Shown: positions 17,254-25,849 of the stretch, one piece after another
How the letters are laid out: every line of letters starts with the position of its first letter
Numbering within the stretch: the first letter of the stretch is position 1
Assembly: GCA_028822845.1 (NCBI GenBank)
Contig: JAPKCS010000009.1
Coordinates: 1-59,108, forward strand
Origin: Candidatus Poseidoniaceae archaeon
GTDB taxonomy: Archaea; Thermoplasmatota; Poseidoniia; Poseidoniales; Poseidoniaceae
DNA length: 59,108 bases
Reading direction: 5' to 3'
Made by a program: the position numbers and the translations under genes
The notes under the pieces: model-generated
Database searches by the model: none
Seen by the model: only the letters and a program-made list of their open reading frames with translations
What the model was told of the DNA's origin: nothing

Positions 17254-18234
17254 TCATTGGCTCTGAAGCCAATCAGCAATGGCTTGATTCCGTTCTGAAT
17301 TTATCTGAGCACCAGAATGGGTGAGGGATTCGAGACGAACGCTGGTCAGAATGGAGTCCTGATCTCCAGATTGGTAACAGTCGTTGAGTCGATCATAATG
17401 AGTCATACCGAGTCGCTCGTCAATTGCTGCTTGCACACAGAGCATTGGGATGGTTGGTAAGCCCCACTTTGGCATGTCGAACTCATCGACGGAGGTGAAG
17501 GTCTGTTCCCATTGAATTGTGGCGTTGACGCGGGCAATCATCCGCTTCATGTACGGTCCATGTATGAAAGATGGAATCTTTAATCTGGTTGAAATCTCCT
17601 CAAGGATAGGGCTGTACATGGTCATCGGGGATTCTAAAATCATGTATGAAAAGGGTCTGCCTGCCACCCTAAGCGCCTCATCTGAAAGCAGTCGCAATCC
17701 GATGAATCCGCCCATGCTGTGGCCATAGTAACTCACCTTTGTTACCGAAGCCTTCGGGTAAAACTCTTCGACCTTAGCGCATGCAACTTGAACTGCTTGC
17801 ATTGAGCCGTAGGCAGTCCAGAGAGGTAAGTCATCTGAGGACCCATGGCTGGGTAATTCCACCATCACCACGTGCCATCCCCGATCGACAAACCATTGGC
17901 CACGGTCGGAAACAGAGGAGGTGGATGCGCGCCAGCCATGAACCAGAACCAGAAGCGGTGAAGGTTGCTCTTGGGAGTAAGTTACAAGTTGTACGCAACG
18001 CCCTTCATGCAGCACTTGCCTTGAATGCCAGCCTGGTCCCTGAAAGGTTTGTTTTCGCCTTCCTGGTTCGAGGAAACTGAGGGACACATAGACTTCGATA
18101 AGAACCTGCGAGAGGCACACCATGGCGAAGGATGTGGCAAGGTACCAAGGGAGAATGTTGGCAAATATAGAACCAACAAACAAGGCAGTGAGAGTGGACC
18201 AAAAAATTGGGCGGATGCTATGCTGACCAATCAT
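17254..18234 (-). CDS. Alpha/beta hydrolase, membrane-anchored
   Basis: A 326-residue serine hydrolase fold protein. The N-terminal 55 residues contain two hydrophobic segments (about 10-30 and 32-50), so the catalytic domain is likely tethered to the membrane. The core has the oxyanion-strand motif LLVLVHGWRAS and the nucleophile elbow YGHSMGGFIG (Ser in GHSMG); a C-terminal His is plausible in LTHSGAQIN. Acyl hydrolase or lysophospholipase-like activity is possible, but the substrate is not predictable. The gene lies 20 bases after the RDD-like membrane protein gene and is probably the last of the priS-containing minus-strand group. Confidence 0.85.
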   Translation of the reverse strand: MIGQHSIRPIFWSTLTALFVGSIFANILPWYLATSFAMVCLSQVLIEVYVSLSFLEPGRRKQTFQGPGWHSRQVLHEGRCVQLVTYSQEQPSPLLVLVHGWRASTSSVSDRGQWFVDRGWHVVMVELPSHGSSDDLPLWTAYGSMQAVQVACAKVEEFYPKASVTKVSYYGHSMGGFIGLRLLSDEALRVAGRPFSYMILESPMTMYSPILEEISTRLKIPSFIHGPYMKRMIARVNATIQWEQTFTSVDEFDMPKWGLPTIPMLCVQAAIDERLGMTHYDRLNDCYQSGDQDSILTSVRLESLTHSGAQINSERNQAIADWLQSQ

Positions 18235-18254
18235 AACAATCGATCAAAGTTGAA

Positions 18255-19151
18255 TCACTTTTTCGATTCCTTTTTGGAATCATCGCTTGAGTCTTCAGTT
18301 TCTTCAGCGGCTTTTACTTCAGCCTTCGAGGCTTCTTTTTCGGCTTTCTTTAGGCGAGAAGTTTCTCGGGCTTGTGTGAAAGAGTCACCATAGTTGGCCA
18401 TGCGTTCGAGGCGTGCAGCAATTCCTGTAAGCTCTTCGCCTTCTTGAGGAACGTACTTGACGAGGTAAGCGCCAAACAGCATGTCGTACAGACCTTGGTT
18501 CTGGTCGCTGTTCTTCTTGAAGCGACCATCGACCATTCGAATACCAACCAAGACGATTCCGAGGACGAGGATGGCTACATTGAGGCCTTGGACCTTGCCT
18601 GTATCACCGGTGATTTGTCCCATGTTGAAGATGATCAACGAGATTCCAACAAGGGCCATAAGACCCACAGAGTTTACGAGAAGACCGTGGATAAAGTTAG
18701 GTTTGGTATCAGCTGAGGTGACGTAACGGGTCCGGGACATGAAATTGCCCAATGTTCGACCGGTCATGATTGGTATGACGATGAGATTTGTAATCAGCAT
18801 GATCAACGCCCCAACGGCTGGAATCGTTGGTGTCGAACCCATAACTGAGAGGAAGAGTGCTCCAAAGAGAACACCAAAGTTCCAGATGAAATTCATCAAC
18901 CACGCTAAGAAACGTGAGTTTTTTGTAGCAATTTCGTAACCCTCTGGCAACCCTGCTGTGCTGAGAATTGGTTTACGAACCTTTGCTGCCTTTGCTGCCT
19001 TTGCAACCTTGACTGCTTGTGGGGCTTTTGCCGCTTTCACGGGCTTTGCTAATGCAACTGCCTTCGGTACAGCTTTTGCTGCCTTAGGTGCTGCTGCTTT
19101 AGTTCCAGAATCGCTTGCCTTGTCTAATAATCCCATGTTGCTCACACTCAT
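18255..19151 (-). CDS. RDD-like membrane protein with Ala/Lys-rich N-terminus
   Basis: 298 residues. Residues 10-60 are an Ala/Lys/Pro/Val low-complexity stretch built from AAKA-type repeats, resembling histone H1 tails. A membrane domain with about four hydrophobic segments follows (WLMNFIWNFGVLFGALFLSV, IPAVGALIMLITNLIVIPIM, LLVNSVGLMALVGISLIIF, LNVAILVLGIVLVGIRM). TGRTLGNFMSRTRYVTSADTKP resembles the conserved loop of RDD-family proteins. The C-terminus is a charged tail of Glu, Lys and Ser. The ATG overlaps the stop of the Pro-rich gene (ATGA). RDD assignment is tentative and the function unknown; a membrane protein with a positively charged cytosolic arm might contact nucleic acid or acidic partners (speculation). 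Confidence 0.65.
   Translation of the reverse strand: MSVSNMGLLDKASDSGTKAAAPKAAKAVPKAVALAKPVKAAKAPQAVKVAKAAKAAKVRKPILSTAGLPEGYEIATKNSRFLAWLMNFIWNFGVLFGALFLSVMGSTPTIPAVGALIMLITNLIVIPIMTGRTLGNFMSRTRYVTSADTKPNFIHGLLVNSVGLMALVGISLIIFNMGQITGDTGKVQGLNVAILVLGIVLVGIRMVDGRFKKNSDQNQGLYDMLFGAYLVKYVPQEGEELTGIAARLERMANYGDSFTQARETSRLKKAEKEASKAEVKAAEETEDSSDDSKKESKK
18976..19096 (-). repeat. Low-complexity Ala/Lys codon repeats
   Basis: GCAAAG-type hexamers recur within the coding sequence and encode the AAKA-like tract of the membrane protein above. It is an in-frame coding repeat, with no spacers, so it is not a CRISPR array; its length may vary between strains. Confidence 0.6.
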
Positions 19152-20119
19152 TGGTATTGGGCGCCGATGGCGCTGTAAATTTCAAAGTTTTCAGACCCGA
19201 CAAAGGCGTCGATGTCTTCCTGTGCCATGTTGCCGAGTTGGCCATCGACGATGCCGAAGAATGCTGATCGCATGTCTTCATCCGCATTGTTGGGGTCGCT
19301 GCCAACAGCCTCGTAGGTGCTGAAATCTTCACTAGCAACAAAAGCCTCAACAACTTCTGCTGAAAGATTTGAGCCAAGCAATTCATCGACGATACCAACA
19401 AAGGTTACGAATAAATCATCCTCTGCTTGATCTTCGTCGGAGACGGGTTGGGCTGTGGTTGTTTCAGAATCTCCACCAACCATTGCCGATTGAATCGATT
19501 TGCGTTCAGCCATGAGGGCCTCAAGCATTGGGCGCAGTTCGCTGAGTGCCTGAGCATCCCCTGCCTGCTTTGCAGCTTGGTATTCAGGTTTCAGAGAGCG
19601 TAGTTCATCTTCAATTGATGAAAGTTGGGCTGAGAGTTCGTTTTCTTCGGTGGCAGATTCGAGCAACTCGATCACTGGTGCGTCGCGAACTTCTGAGATT
19701 TTATCCTCATGGGCTTTTTTGCGCAGAACAATAATGTCGCGGTCCAAAGCATGCCCGAAGCGATCTGCATAGCGATCGAGAAGAGAGCCAGCATCGGCGG
19801 AAGAGATTCGATCAATATGTCCATAAATCTGCGGAAGTGGTTTCTCCGAACGCTTTGCCCACAGTTCGCCGTATTTGTCATCCTTAACTGGTTCTGAAGG
19901 TGTTGGTGTTGCAGCCCAGACCGAGGTGTCAACTTCAGGAGCGGCTGGCAAGGGCATTGCTGGGGATGGCGCCGGTGCAGGTGGAAGTGGCATTGGAAGG
20001 TTCAATGGTGCCGGAGCAGGAGGTGCCGGCATAGGTGGCATACCGGGCAACGGAGGCAATGGTAGACCGAGTGCAGGGGCGGCTGGAGCCTTGTTTTTCT
20101 TGCCTTTCCTCATGCCCAT
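19148..20119 (-). CDS. Unrecognised Pro-rich, coiled-coil protein with C-terminal tandem repeat
   Basis: I do not recognise this 323-residue protein. A basic start (MGMRKGKKNK) leads into about 60 residues of Pro/Ala/Met/Leu low complexity (runs such as PLPPLPGMPPMPAPPAP). A conserved-looking block follows (DDKYGELWAKRSEKPLPQIYGHIDRI), then an acidic helical segment predicted as coiled coil (ELLESATEENELSAQL to ERKSIQSAMVGG). The C-terminus holds two copies of a 33-34 residue unit sharing F-x-GIVD, LG, AFV-x-SE-x-F, Y-x-A and G. There is no signal peptide or TM segment. The ATG at 20119 is chosen because AGGTGA lies 7 bases upstream. The next gene overlaps it and primase precedes it. Confidence 0.8.
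   Translation of the reverse strand: MGMRKGKKNKAPAAPALGLPLPPLPGMPPMPAPPAPAPLNLPMPLPPAPAPSPAMPLPAAPEVDTSVWAATPTPSEPVKDDKYGELWAKRSEKPLPQIYGHIDRISSADAGSLLDRYADRFGHALDRDIIVLRKKAHEDKISEVRDAPVIELLESATEENELSAQLSSIEDELRSLKPEYQAAKQAGDAQALSELRPMLEALMAERKSIQSAMVGGDSETTTAQPVSDEDQAEDDLFVTFVGIVDELLGSNLSAEVVEAFVASEDFSTYEAVGSDPNNADEDMRSAFFGIVDGQLGNMAQEDIDAFVGSENFEIYSAIGAQYQ
19163..19402 (-). repeat. Tandem protein repeat, two units
   Basis: Unit 1 (19301-19402) and unit 2 (19163-19261) encode two related 34- and 33-residue helical modules separated by 13 residues, a period of about 47 residues. Shared positions include GIVD, LG, AFV, SE, F, Y and the closing A-V/I-G. Confidence 0.75.
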
Positions 20120-20215
20120 GTGGTTCACCTCTAATCCCGTGGATGGTGGCGCGGTCTTGAACCTTACCTCACGAACGGGTCTCAATCCAACCAATTACCG
20201 ACCTCTTCAACAGCG

Positions 20216-21418
20216 TCAAACAATGACTTTAGCCCATCCCTTGAGGACAAGGAATGTAGCGCCTGCTTCATGAATTTCAAATTGGTCACCGGTGGATTTG
20301 TCGTACACTTTGTCACCAAATTGGGCGATTGAGTCATCAACGGTCATCTCCACTCGCAACATGTCTTGAGTTGAAAGTGCCAAGGCCTCATGGAGCGGTG
20401 CATAGGGGTTGGGGCCATCAGGATCCAATCGAGATAAAGGGAATTCACTCACACGCATACCTGTTTTTCCATGAAGGGATGTTGGCCAACGAATTTGTCG
20501 GCGTACGTCAATAGTGACCACTTCATCAGTTTCCCCAGCAGAGCCGAGCACCACGGATGTGTCTGTTTTCAGCAAATCTAAGAAAAGAGATTGGTGTTTT
20601 TCAAGAACGCCAAAATTCCCATCTTTCAATCGTTTTGCACGGTCCGGATGATTCACAATCGAAGCTAATTGTTCGATCGACCCTTGTCCTTTTGTGCTCT
20701 TACGGCCTTCCCTTTGTGATTGTGATTTTAGACCATCATGGAGGGATTTCAGTTCTTTTCGGTACCCACTGTTTTTTCCAGCTATGCCTTGGAGTTTCGT
20801 AACCATCCCACCCATTCCATCTCGTATACGACGTGTCCAACCTTCGCTTGATAGGTCGTGGTATCTGGCGAGGCCACCCTTCACATCCACACCTTCACCA
20901 CGAATGTAGGATACAATTTCACGGCGTGCTTCAGAATCTAAGTGGAACAACGCTGGGTCGCGATAATGCAAATGGAAACCTCTGTGTCCGGAAAAAGTAA
21001 CCTGAAGGTATTTTTCATCGAAACCAAATTCCGGTTCCAAGAAATCATTCCAGAGCGTCCATGCTTGTTCATGAATCACTTCCAGCATGCCTGGGAAATC
21101 ACGATCCGTTACGCCTGGCAGGTGGTCACCGTCCAAATCAAAGATTAAATCGGCCCCGAGCCAATTCTTATCAGCCATTTTCATTTCAAAGGGGCGTTCC
21201 CAATAGGCCGTTGAGTAAAAGCAAGAATGCATGGCTCGGTCTGTGAGGAATTGGCGGACGCCTTGCATGTCGCTGAAGCCTTTGTGGCGAATTGGGGGCG
21301 CCCCACCGAATGGAATGAACATCCACTCTCTGGTTTTCATACGCGGTGGGGTCCAAAATTCTGAAGTCCGATAGTAGGCCCCAAACCGGTGTGCAAAACG
21401 CGCCCAACCTGTTGCCAT
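20216..21418 (-). CDS. priS: DNA primase small (catalytic) subunit
   Basis: PriS synthesises RNA/DNA primers for replication in archaea, together with PriL (not in the window). The 400 residues are in the family range. Early blocks are YYRTSEFWTPPRMKTREWMFIPFGG and HKGFSDMQGVRQFL; the metal-binding DxD is in LIFDLDGDHL (about 93-97), and FSGHRGFHLHYRD supplies the conserved SGxxGxH basic/His segment. Toward the C-terminus come QIRWPTSLHGKTG and an insert containing a basic low-complexity linker (about 205-245). It is the first gene of the minus group followed by the Pro-rich repeat protein. Confidence 0.94.
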   Translation of the reverse strand: MATGWARFAHRFGAYYRTSEFWTPPRMKTREWMFIPFGGAPPIRHKGFSDMQGVRQFLTDRAMHSCFYSTAYWERPFEMKMADKNWLGADLIFDLDGDHLPGVTDRDFPGMLEVIHEQAWTLWNDFLEPEFGFDEKYLQVTFSGHRGFHLHYRDPALFHLDSEARREIVSYIRGEGVDVKGGLARYHDLSSEGWTRRIRDGMGGMVTKLQGIAGKNSGYRKELKSLHDGLKSQSQREGRKSTKGQGSIEQLASIVNHPDRAKRLKDGNFGVLEKHQSLFLDLLKTDTSVVLGSAGETDEVVTIDVRRQIRWPTSLHGKTGMRVSEFPLSRLDPDGPNPYAPLHEALALSTQDMLRVEMTVDDSIAQFGDKVYDKSTGDQFEIHEAGATFLVLKGWAKVIV

Positions 21419-21471
21419 TCAAACGCCCTCATCAAGAGGGGGAGCCGAGGGTTCTTGAACACCTTGGATAA

Positions 21472-21681
21472 TCACTCGGTTGGCATCCAGAAGCGTTCTT
21501 CGGCTTCGCCGATGGATGTTGCTGTGTCTGCACCAGTGGCTTCAACATAATGTTCCCAGCACAAGTAGAACTTGCCAACAACCATGGCGCTTCCGAAGGT
21601 CAAACGTGTGCCACATTTTTCACAACGAGGTCCTATTTCTCCGTTCGGGGCTTGTGCAAGGGTGATGTGTTCGTGTGGCAT
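21472..21681 (-). CDS. Small zinc-ribbon-like protein
   Basis: 69 residues starting at MPHEHITLAQ. Cys residues in CEKCG (about residues 20-23) and a later CWEH could ligate zinc; the rest is a short helix with an acidic C-terminus. The ATG at 21681 is preceded by AGGGGA at good spacing, and a CTTTGAA (TTCAAAG on minus) at 21718-21724 sits 40 bases upstream as a candidate TATA element, so the longer upstream reading frame is unlikely. No family recognised; a small adaptor or nucleic-acid-binding role is a guess. Confidence 0.65.
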   Translation of the reverse strand: MPHEHITLAQAPNGEIGPRCEKCGTRLTFGSAMVVGKFYLCWEHYVEATGADTATSIGEAEERFWMPTE

Positions 21682-21717
21682 GTGTGTTCCCCTTGATGTG
21701 TTTGAGAGTGGTCGAGT

Positions 21718-21724
21718 CTTTGAA
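21718..21724 (-). promoter_or_regulatory. TTCAAAG element upstream of small zinc-ribbon gene
   Basis: Read on minus as TTCAAAG, centred 40 bases before the ATG at 21681, which would give a leader of about 14 nt carrying the AGGGGA ribosome site. Lies in the 129-base spacer that otherwise shows nothing. Confidence 0.35.
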
Positions 21725-21810
21725 CTTGAGCATCGATTTTTAACCAGCGCGTTCGTTCCCTTTGCGACGAATCCTACCAATGGAGTCCATCCAATCTGGC
21801 CGATTGGTTC

Positions 21811-22695
21811 TTACTCATCAGAGCCAATGAAGACCATTGATGTGACATCGAAATCCTTGCGGATCAGACCAAGCTCTTGGCCTTCGCTGATGAATTGACG
21901 GACGGATGCCCGACCCTCTGGCTTGTAATCGATGGTTCGGTCGTTGACATACATTCCGACAAATTCTTTGTTGGTTGCGTCATCAATACCTCGACCCCAT
22001 TTCTTTGCGAAGGCAAGTGCATCTTCTGGTGATTCAAGTGCATACTCGATGCTCATTTTGGTGTAGAGCGTGATGTCTTCCATAGCTTGCTGACCAAGGT
22101 CCCGTCGCACGACGTTGCCACCCAGCGGCATAGGCCATCCATCGGTTCGATCGTTCCACCAAACGCCAAGGTCGATGTGGACGTGGAGGTTATCTTTTAC
22201 GTAGGTCAATTGACCTTCATGAATAATCAATCCACTCAAGTAGGTGCCATCGAGGACCCTTGGAATAATCTCGTCGAAAGGTACGACTGCGACTTCACAG
22301 TCGCCCCATGCCAAACGCAGACCCATGTAAGCGCTGGTTTTGAGTCCGGGTACGGCAATGATGTTGCTGCGAACTTGTTCCTCTGTTGCCCCTTGCATTG
22401 AAACGACCATTGGACCGTATCCTTCACCCATGGATGCCCCACAATTCATCAGAGCATAGTCGTCAGAAATTTTAGGATAGGCGTGAATGGAAACAGCGGA
22501 AACTTCCAGATCCGAATTCATGGCTCGATGGTTGAGCGTTTCGATGTCTTGGAGTTCATGCACAAAGTTGTAACCAGGCGTGGGGAAGGCCCCTGTGGTC
22601 ATAGCATGAAACATGAAGGCATCATCGGGGTCGGGAGAGTGACCTATTCGTACGATTTTATTGCCGTTTTCGTCAAGGGGTAACTCTGCCACCAT
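21811..22695 (-). CDS. mqnD: 1,4-dihydroxy-6-naphthoate synthase (futalosine pathway)
   Basis: MqnD cleaves cyclic dehypoxanthine futalosine to 1,4-dihydroxy-6-naphthoate, the ring precursor of menaquinone in the futalosine route. The 294-residue periplasmic-binding-protein-like fold shows IGHSPDPDDAFMFHAM, LQDIETLNHRA, EVSAVSIHAYP, GYGPMVVS, IAVPGLKTSA and the active-site region GLIIHEGQLTY; the C-terminal half includes WPMPLGGNVVRRD. The ATG at 22695 is chosen over a TTG at 22728. mqnA and mqnE are on the same strand about 2.3 kb further along, separated by an opposite-strand gene. Confidence 0.94.
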   Translation of the reverse strand: MVAELPLDENGNKIVRIGHSPDPDDAFMFHAMTTGAFPTPGYNFVHELQDIETLNHRAMNSDLEVSAVSIHAYPKISDDYALMNCGASMGEGYGPMVVSMQGATEEQVRSNIIAVPGLKTSAYMGLRLAWGDCEVAVVPFDEIIPRVLDGTYLSGLIIHEGQLTYVKDNLHVHIDLGVWWNDRTDGWPMPLGGNVVRRDLGQQAMEDITLYTKMSIEYALESPEDALAFAKKWGRGIDDATNKEFVGMYVNDRTIDYKPEGRASVRQFISEGQELGLIRKDFDVTSMVFIGSDE

Positions 22696-22732
22696 GCCTC
22701 TTCGACTTGCGGGACCTTGATGAACCAACCGC

Positions 22733-22740
22733 TCTTATTT
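22733..22740. promoter_or_regulatory. Candidate shared TATA-like element, mqnD / WD40-like gene
   Basis: TCTTATTT on plus, AAATAAGA on minus. Its centre is about 41 bases from the mqnD ATG (22695) and 44 bases from the ATG at 22781, so it could serve both divergent genes with leaders of roughly 15 nt. Inferred from position. Confidence 0.3.
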
Positions 22741-22780
22741 GTTCATGGATTTGGGAAGAAGAAGTGATGTCAGCGCACCG

Positions 22781-25054
22781 ATGTGTTTTCAATGGTGGTC
22801 GGTCCATGTCCCAATAAGGGGACTGCGGTTGAGGGCGAATACAGTTGTAATCATCGTTTTGACGATGCTGGTGTTCACCGCACTCCCAACTGCTACAGCT
22901 TCATCAGAGATCTCATTCACAGGGGTGAGCACACTCCCAGAAGCGGATGGTTCAGCCTCCGTGGCCATTGATGGAGATGCGAAGTACTTGGCCAGTGGCT
23001 ATGACGACCACCTTGCCGTTATGTCGTTGCCAAACATGACACTCCTCGATGTCGTTGACATTGCGCGGCCCGTACAAACCCTCGAATTTTCACCAGATGG
23101 TTCGACAATAGCCATCGCCACTTCTGGATCAGAACTGGACACAGATTCCATCCGAATTTATGACATGGAGTCCATGACCATGACAGGGAAAGTACAGGCA
23201 GCAAATGCCCGACCAGTCGATATTGCATGGTCCCCTGATGGGGATTTTTTAGCGGTGCCAAACAGCGATAATGGGGTGAATCTCATCCGTGTTGAAGACA
23301 TGGGCATCGAACGGAGCCTCACTGGTGAACACAACACCGATGTGACGTGTGTTTCCTTCTCTCCCAACGGTGGACATTTGTTGACAGGCGATGCTTCTGG
23401 TCGTGTGGTGATGTGGAACTTCGATGGAACACCGACCACAAAGAAGTGGGAATTGGTCAACGAACTTACATCGTGTGAATTCGATCCGATGGAGACTCGA
23501 ATTGCTACACTGACCGTTGAAGGTGACCTCAACACCATGTCTTTTGCAGGCGGCTCACTGCTAAACGCCAAATTTGAATTAGGCGGTTCGATGGAGTGGT
23601 CTTCCCTTGGGAATTACCTCCATCTTATTGTCCCAGGAACATCACCAATGGTCATCTCAGTGAGCTCAACAACGTTTGGTATTGTTGAAACAACTAAAAT
23701 GGCGCACGAAGTAAAGGACATGGCCTTTGTGGACAACCTTTACGGAATGATTACGCAACTCTACGTGGCTACAAACTCTCTCCACATTGCATCCTATGGA
23801 CTTCACCAATTGGAAGATGGCTTTGGCGTTGCAGGTGCGGATTTAGACGGTGACGGTGTTCCCGACACCCACGATGATGACGATGATGGCGATGCTACAT
23901 CGGACCAATGGGACAACAATTGCCAGGATGGCGTGGAAGATTGCAGCCGATCACCGGATCCAGACAATATTCGCTCAGTCAACATGCGATTCAATGACAC
24001 CCATGTCATCATCGTCGATCGAGTGAAACTGGACAGTGTTCTTTCTTCCTCAATCCGCAACATGTCAAGAACCTCCCTCATCCAAGACCTGCAACTCAGC
24101 CCATCAGAAGCGGATTTATTTGCTCAAAGTGTCTGTTCAAATCTTAACGAAGTTAGGTTCATCGAGGAATGGATCGACAACATTGTCCTATCGGAAGGTC
24201 AATTGTCCGGTGGTGAAGTGGTCTGCCGCGTCACAGATGGAATGACATTCAAAGCAAGAAATGATTACCTCTCTATGATCAGTTTGGAGTTCGAAGTAAC
24301 CTTCAATCGCTCGTCTTCGTTGTCCTATCCTCTCGTTGTGACCTTGGAGGAACAACCAGGTCCAACCGATGCTTCCCTCGCCCATTTGGTAGAAATGCAT
24401 CCGATCAACATTGAACTTTTAGGAGAAGGTGCTGATTCAGTGCAATTATCTCCCTGGTGGGTTACAGAATCACCTCTGGTTTTGACCCTTGAGGAAGAGA
24501 CGGTCGTTGAACTCACCCTCACCGAAAAAGGCGTGCAGCTCTTCGCTGATTACCCAATCCTGTTCCTACCAATAATCGGACTTGTTTGCCTTGCGAGCAT
24601 CGCAGTGTTACGTGCCAAAAACAATAGAGGCATGGATTTGGATATCTTTGATGATGAGCAAAACGATGCCAAGCCCACTCAAAAGCAACACGACCAGGCC
24701 AATGAATCAGAAGCCACGACGAGTGAAGATGAAAGCATGGTTGACGACGACCCTGAGCGTGAAACCAGCGAAGATCATCAGCCGACGACGCGCTCACGAA
24801 TCCCTGGAAGAGACGAATCCACCACCAGCACTCCACCACCGAGCAGACGGACACGCGTCTCAACTGAATCAAAGGAAGGGCCAATAACAACGGTCAAACG
24901 AAAGCGTCTTGATGGTTCAGATGATGAGAACGTTCCTAAGAAGCGTGCTGCAGTGAAGAAAAAAGTCACGGTATCGGAGACCCCGGTCAGGAAAACCCGA
25001 AGGGTGGTCACCCAATCAGACAACGCAGAAGACGAATCACCAAGCGAAGGTTGA
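22781..25054 (+). CDS. WD40-like extracytoplasmic protein with C-terminal membrane anchor
   Basis: About 757 residues from ATG 22781 (in-frame earlier starts exist at 22739 and 22745). An N-terminal hydrophobic signal (VVIIVLTMLVFTALPTATAS) is followed by a beta-propeller-like region with WD40-type repeats (VQTLEFSPDGSTIAIATSG, DIAWSPDGDFLAVPNS, VTCVSFSPNGGHLLTGDASG). Next come a Ca-binding thrombospondin-type stretch (DLDGDGVPDTHDDDDDGD), a further domain of about 200 residues, a single membrane helix (FLPIIGLVCLASIAVLRA) and a cytosolic tail of about 140 residues that is first acidic, then rich in Lys/Arg/Thr/Ser. This is a cell-surface architecture; partner unknown. The 3' end overlaps mqnA by 18 bases convergently. 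Confidence 0.8.
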   Translation: MCFQWWSVHVPIRGLRLRANTVVIIVLTMLVFTALPTATASSEISFTGVSTLPEADGSASVAIDGDAKYLASGYDDHLAVMSLPNMTLLDVVDIARPVQTLEFSPDGSTIAIATSGSELDTDSIRIYDMESMTMTGKVQAANARPVDIAWSPDGDFLAVPNSDNGVNLIRVEDMGIERSLTGEHNTDVTCVSFSPNGGHLLTGDASGRVVMWNFDGTPTTKKWELVNELTSCEFDPMETRIATLTVEGDLNTMSFAGGSLLNAKFELGGSMEWSSLGNYLHLIVPGTSPMVISVSSTTFGIVETTKMAHEVKDMAFVDNLYGMITQLYVATNSLHIASYGLHQLEDGFGVAGADLDGDGVPDTHDDDDDGDATSDQWDNNCQDGVEDCSRSPDPDNIRSVNMRFNDTHVIIVDRVKLDSVLSSSIRNMSRTSLIQDLQLSPSEADLFAQSVCSNLNEVRFIEEWIDNIVLSEGQLSGGEVVCRVTDGMTFKARNDYLSMISLEFEVTFNRSSSLSYPLVVTLEEQPGPTDASLAHLVEMHPINIELLGEGADSVQLSPWWVTESPLVLTLEEETVVELTLTEKGVQLFADYPILFLPIIGLVCLASIAVLRAKNNRGMDLDIFDDEQNDAKPTQKQHDQANESEATTSEDESMVDDDPERETSEDHQPTTRSRIPGRDESTTSTPPPSRRTRVSTESKEGPITTVKRKRLDGSDDENVPKKRAAVKKKVTVSETPVRKTRRVVTQSDNAEDESPSEG

Positions 25055-25840
25055 ACCCTCTTCTAATCCGCAAGCATCAACAAGGAACTGTTCTAAGCCT
25101 TCCATGTGTTCGCTATCAAGGCGATTGAAGACTTCTCCGAAATACCGATTCAAACGTTCATATTCTAAATCGGAGCGGGTCATTGACCATTCGATCACCG
25201 CTTGGCGTTGACCTGCATCTTGTTCGAACAGGTTGAGCCGTTCGAGCAATGCTGTTTGGGCAGCCTTCACGTCTGCTATAGGCGTGTCTTTACGAGCGGC
25301 GAACACACCGAAGACCATTGGTTTGGAGGTGCGTTCAAGCCATGCAGTTCCCAAATCCAATTGCACGGAGTTAGGCCGAAGTTTTGCGCCTTCGAGCGCT
25401 CGGTCTCCAATCAGCAGCGCACCGTCACATGAATCGAGCATGGTGTCCAAGTCAGGACCCATGAGAATTGTTTCAGGGTTCAATCCATCTTGCTTCAGGA
25501 TGTACATCAAAAGGGCAACAGATGTCTGGGAGTCGGTCGGTAAGGCAAGGGTCTTCATGTCCTTGATTGGCATGTCCCCGAAAACCAGAACGCTTCCCAC
25601 CTCGCCTTTGCTACAAATCCCAATTTCGGGGACGAGAACCAATTCATCAGAGTTCCGAGCGTAGTCCGCGGCAGGAATTGGAGCAAGGACGCAATCGCGT
25701 CGCAGCAGGTGGCCAGTAAGCCACGATGGTGGTGCTGGTAAAACACTCCACTGAGGGTCGAGACCATGGAACAGAGGGTCGCAGTTGAGGAACGCGACCC
25801 GTCCAATAATTTTCTTCCACTGTTGCTGTTCGCCGTTCAT
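25037..25840 (-). CDS. mqnA: Chorismate dehydratase (futalosine pathway)
   Basis: MqnA converts chorismate to 3-[(1-carboxyvinyl)oxy]benzoate, the entry to futalosine-dependent menaquinone synthesis. The 267 residues match the family: GRVAFLNCDPLFHGL at the N-terminus, CVLAPIPAADYA, a central TDSQTSVALLMYILKQ segment, DGALLIGDRAL, and LGTAWLERTSKPMVFGVFAARK. The ATG at 25840 has a good AGGTGG site and lies 9 bases after mqnE, so the two are co-transcribed. A 3' overlap with the opposite WD40-like gene leaves no room for a separate terminator. Confidence 0.94.
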   Translation of the reverse strand: MNGEQQQWKKIIGRVAFLNCDPLFHGLDPQWSVLPAPPSWLTGHLLRRDCVLAPIPAADYARNSDELVLVPEIGICSKGEVGSVLVFGDMPIKDMKTLALPTDSQTSVALLMYILKQDGLNPETILMGPDLDTMLDSCDGALLIGDRALEGAKLRPNSVQLDLGTAWLERTSKPMVFGVFAARKDTPIADVKAAQTALLERLNLFEQDAGQRQAVIEWSMTRSDLEYERLNRYFGEVFNRLDSEHMEGLEQFLVDACGLEEGSTFAW

Positions 25841-25849
25841 GAAACCACC

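Noticed and set aside
18976-19096. Possible CRISPR or satellite repeat
   Set aside because: Repeats are hexamers in frame with a coding sequence, without spacers or a conserved 24-37 base repeat; no cas genes are present.
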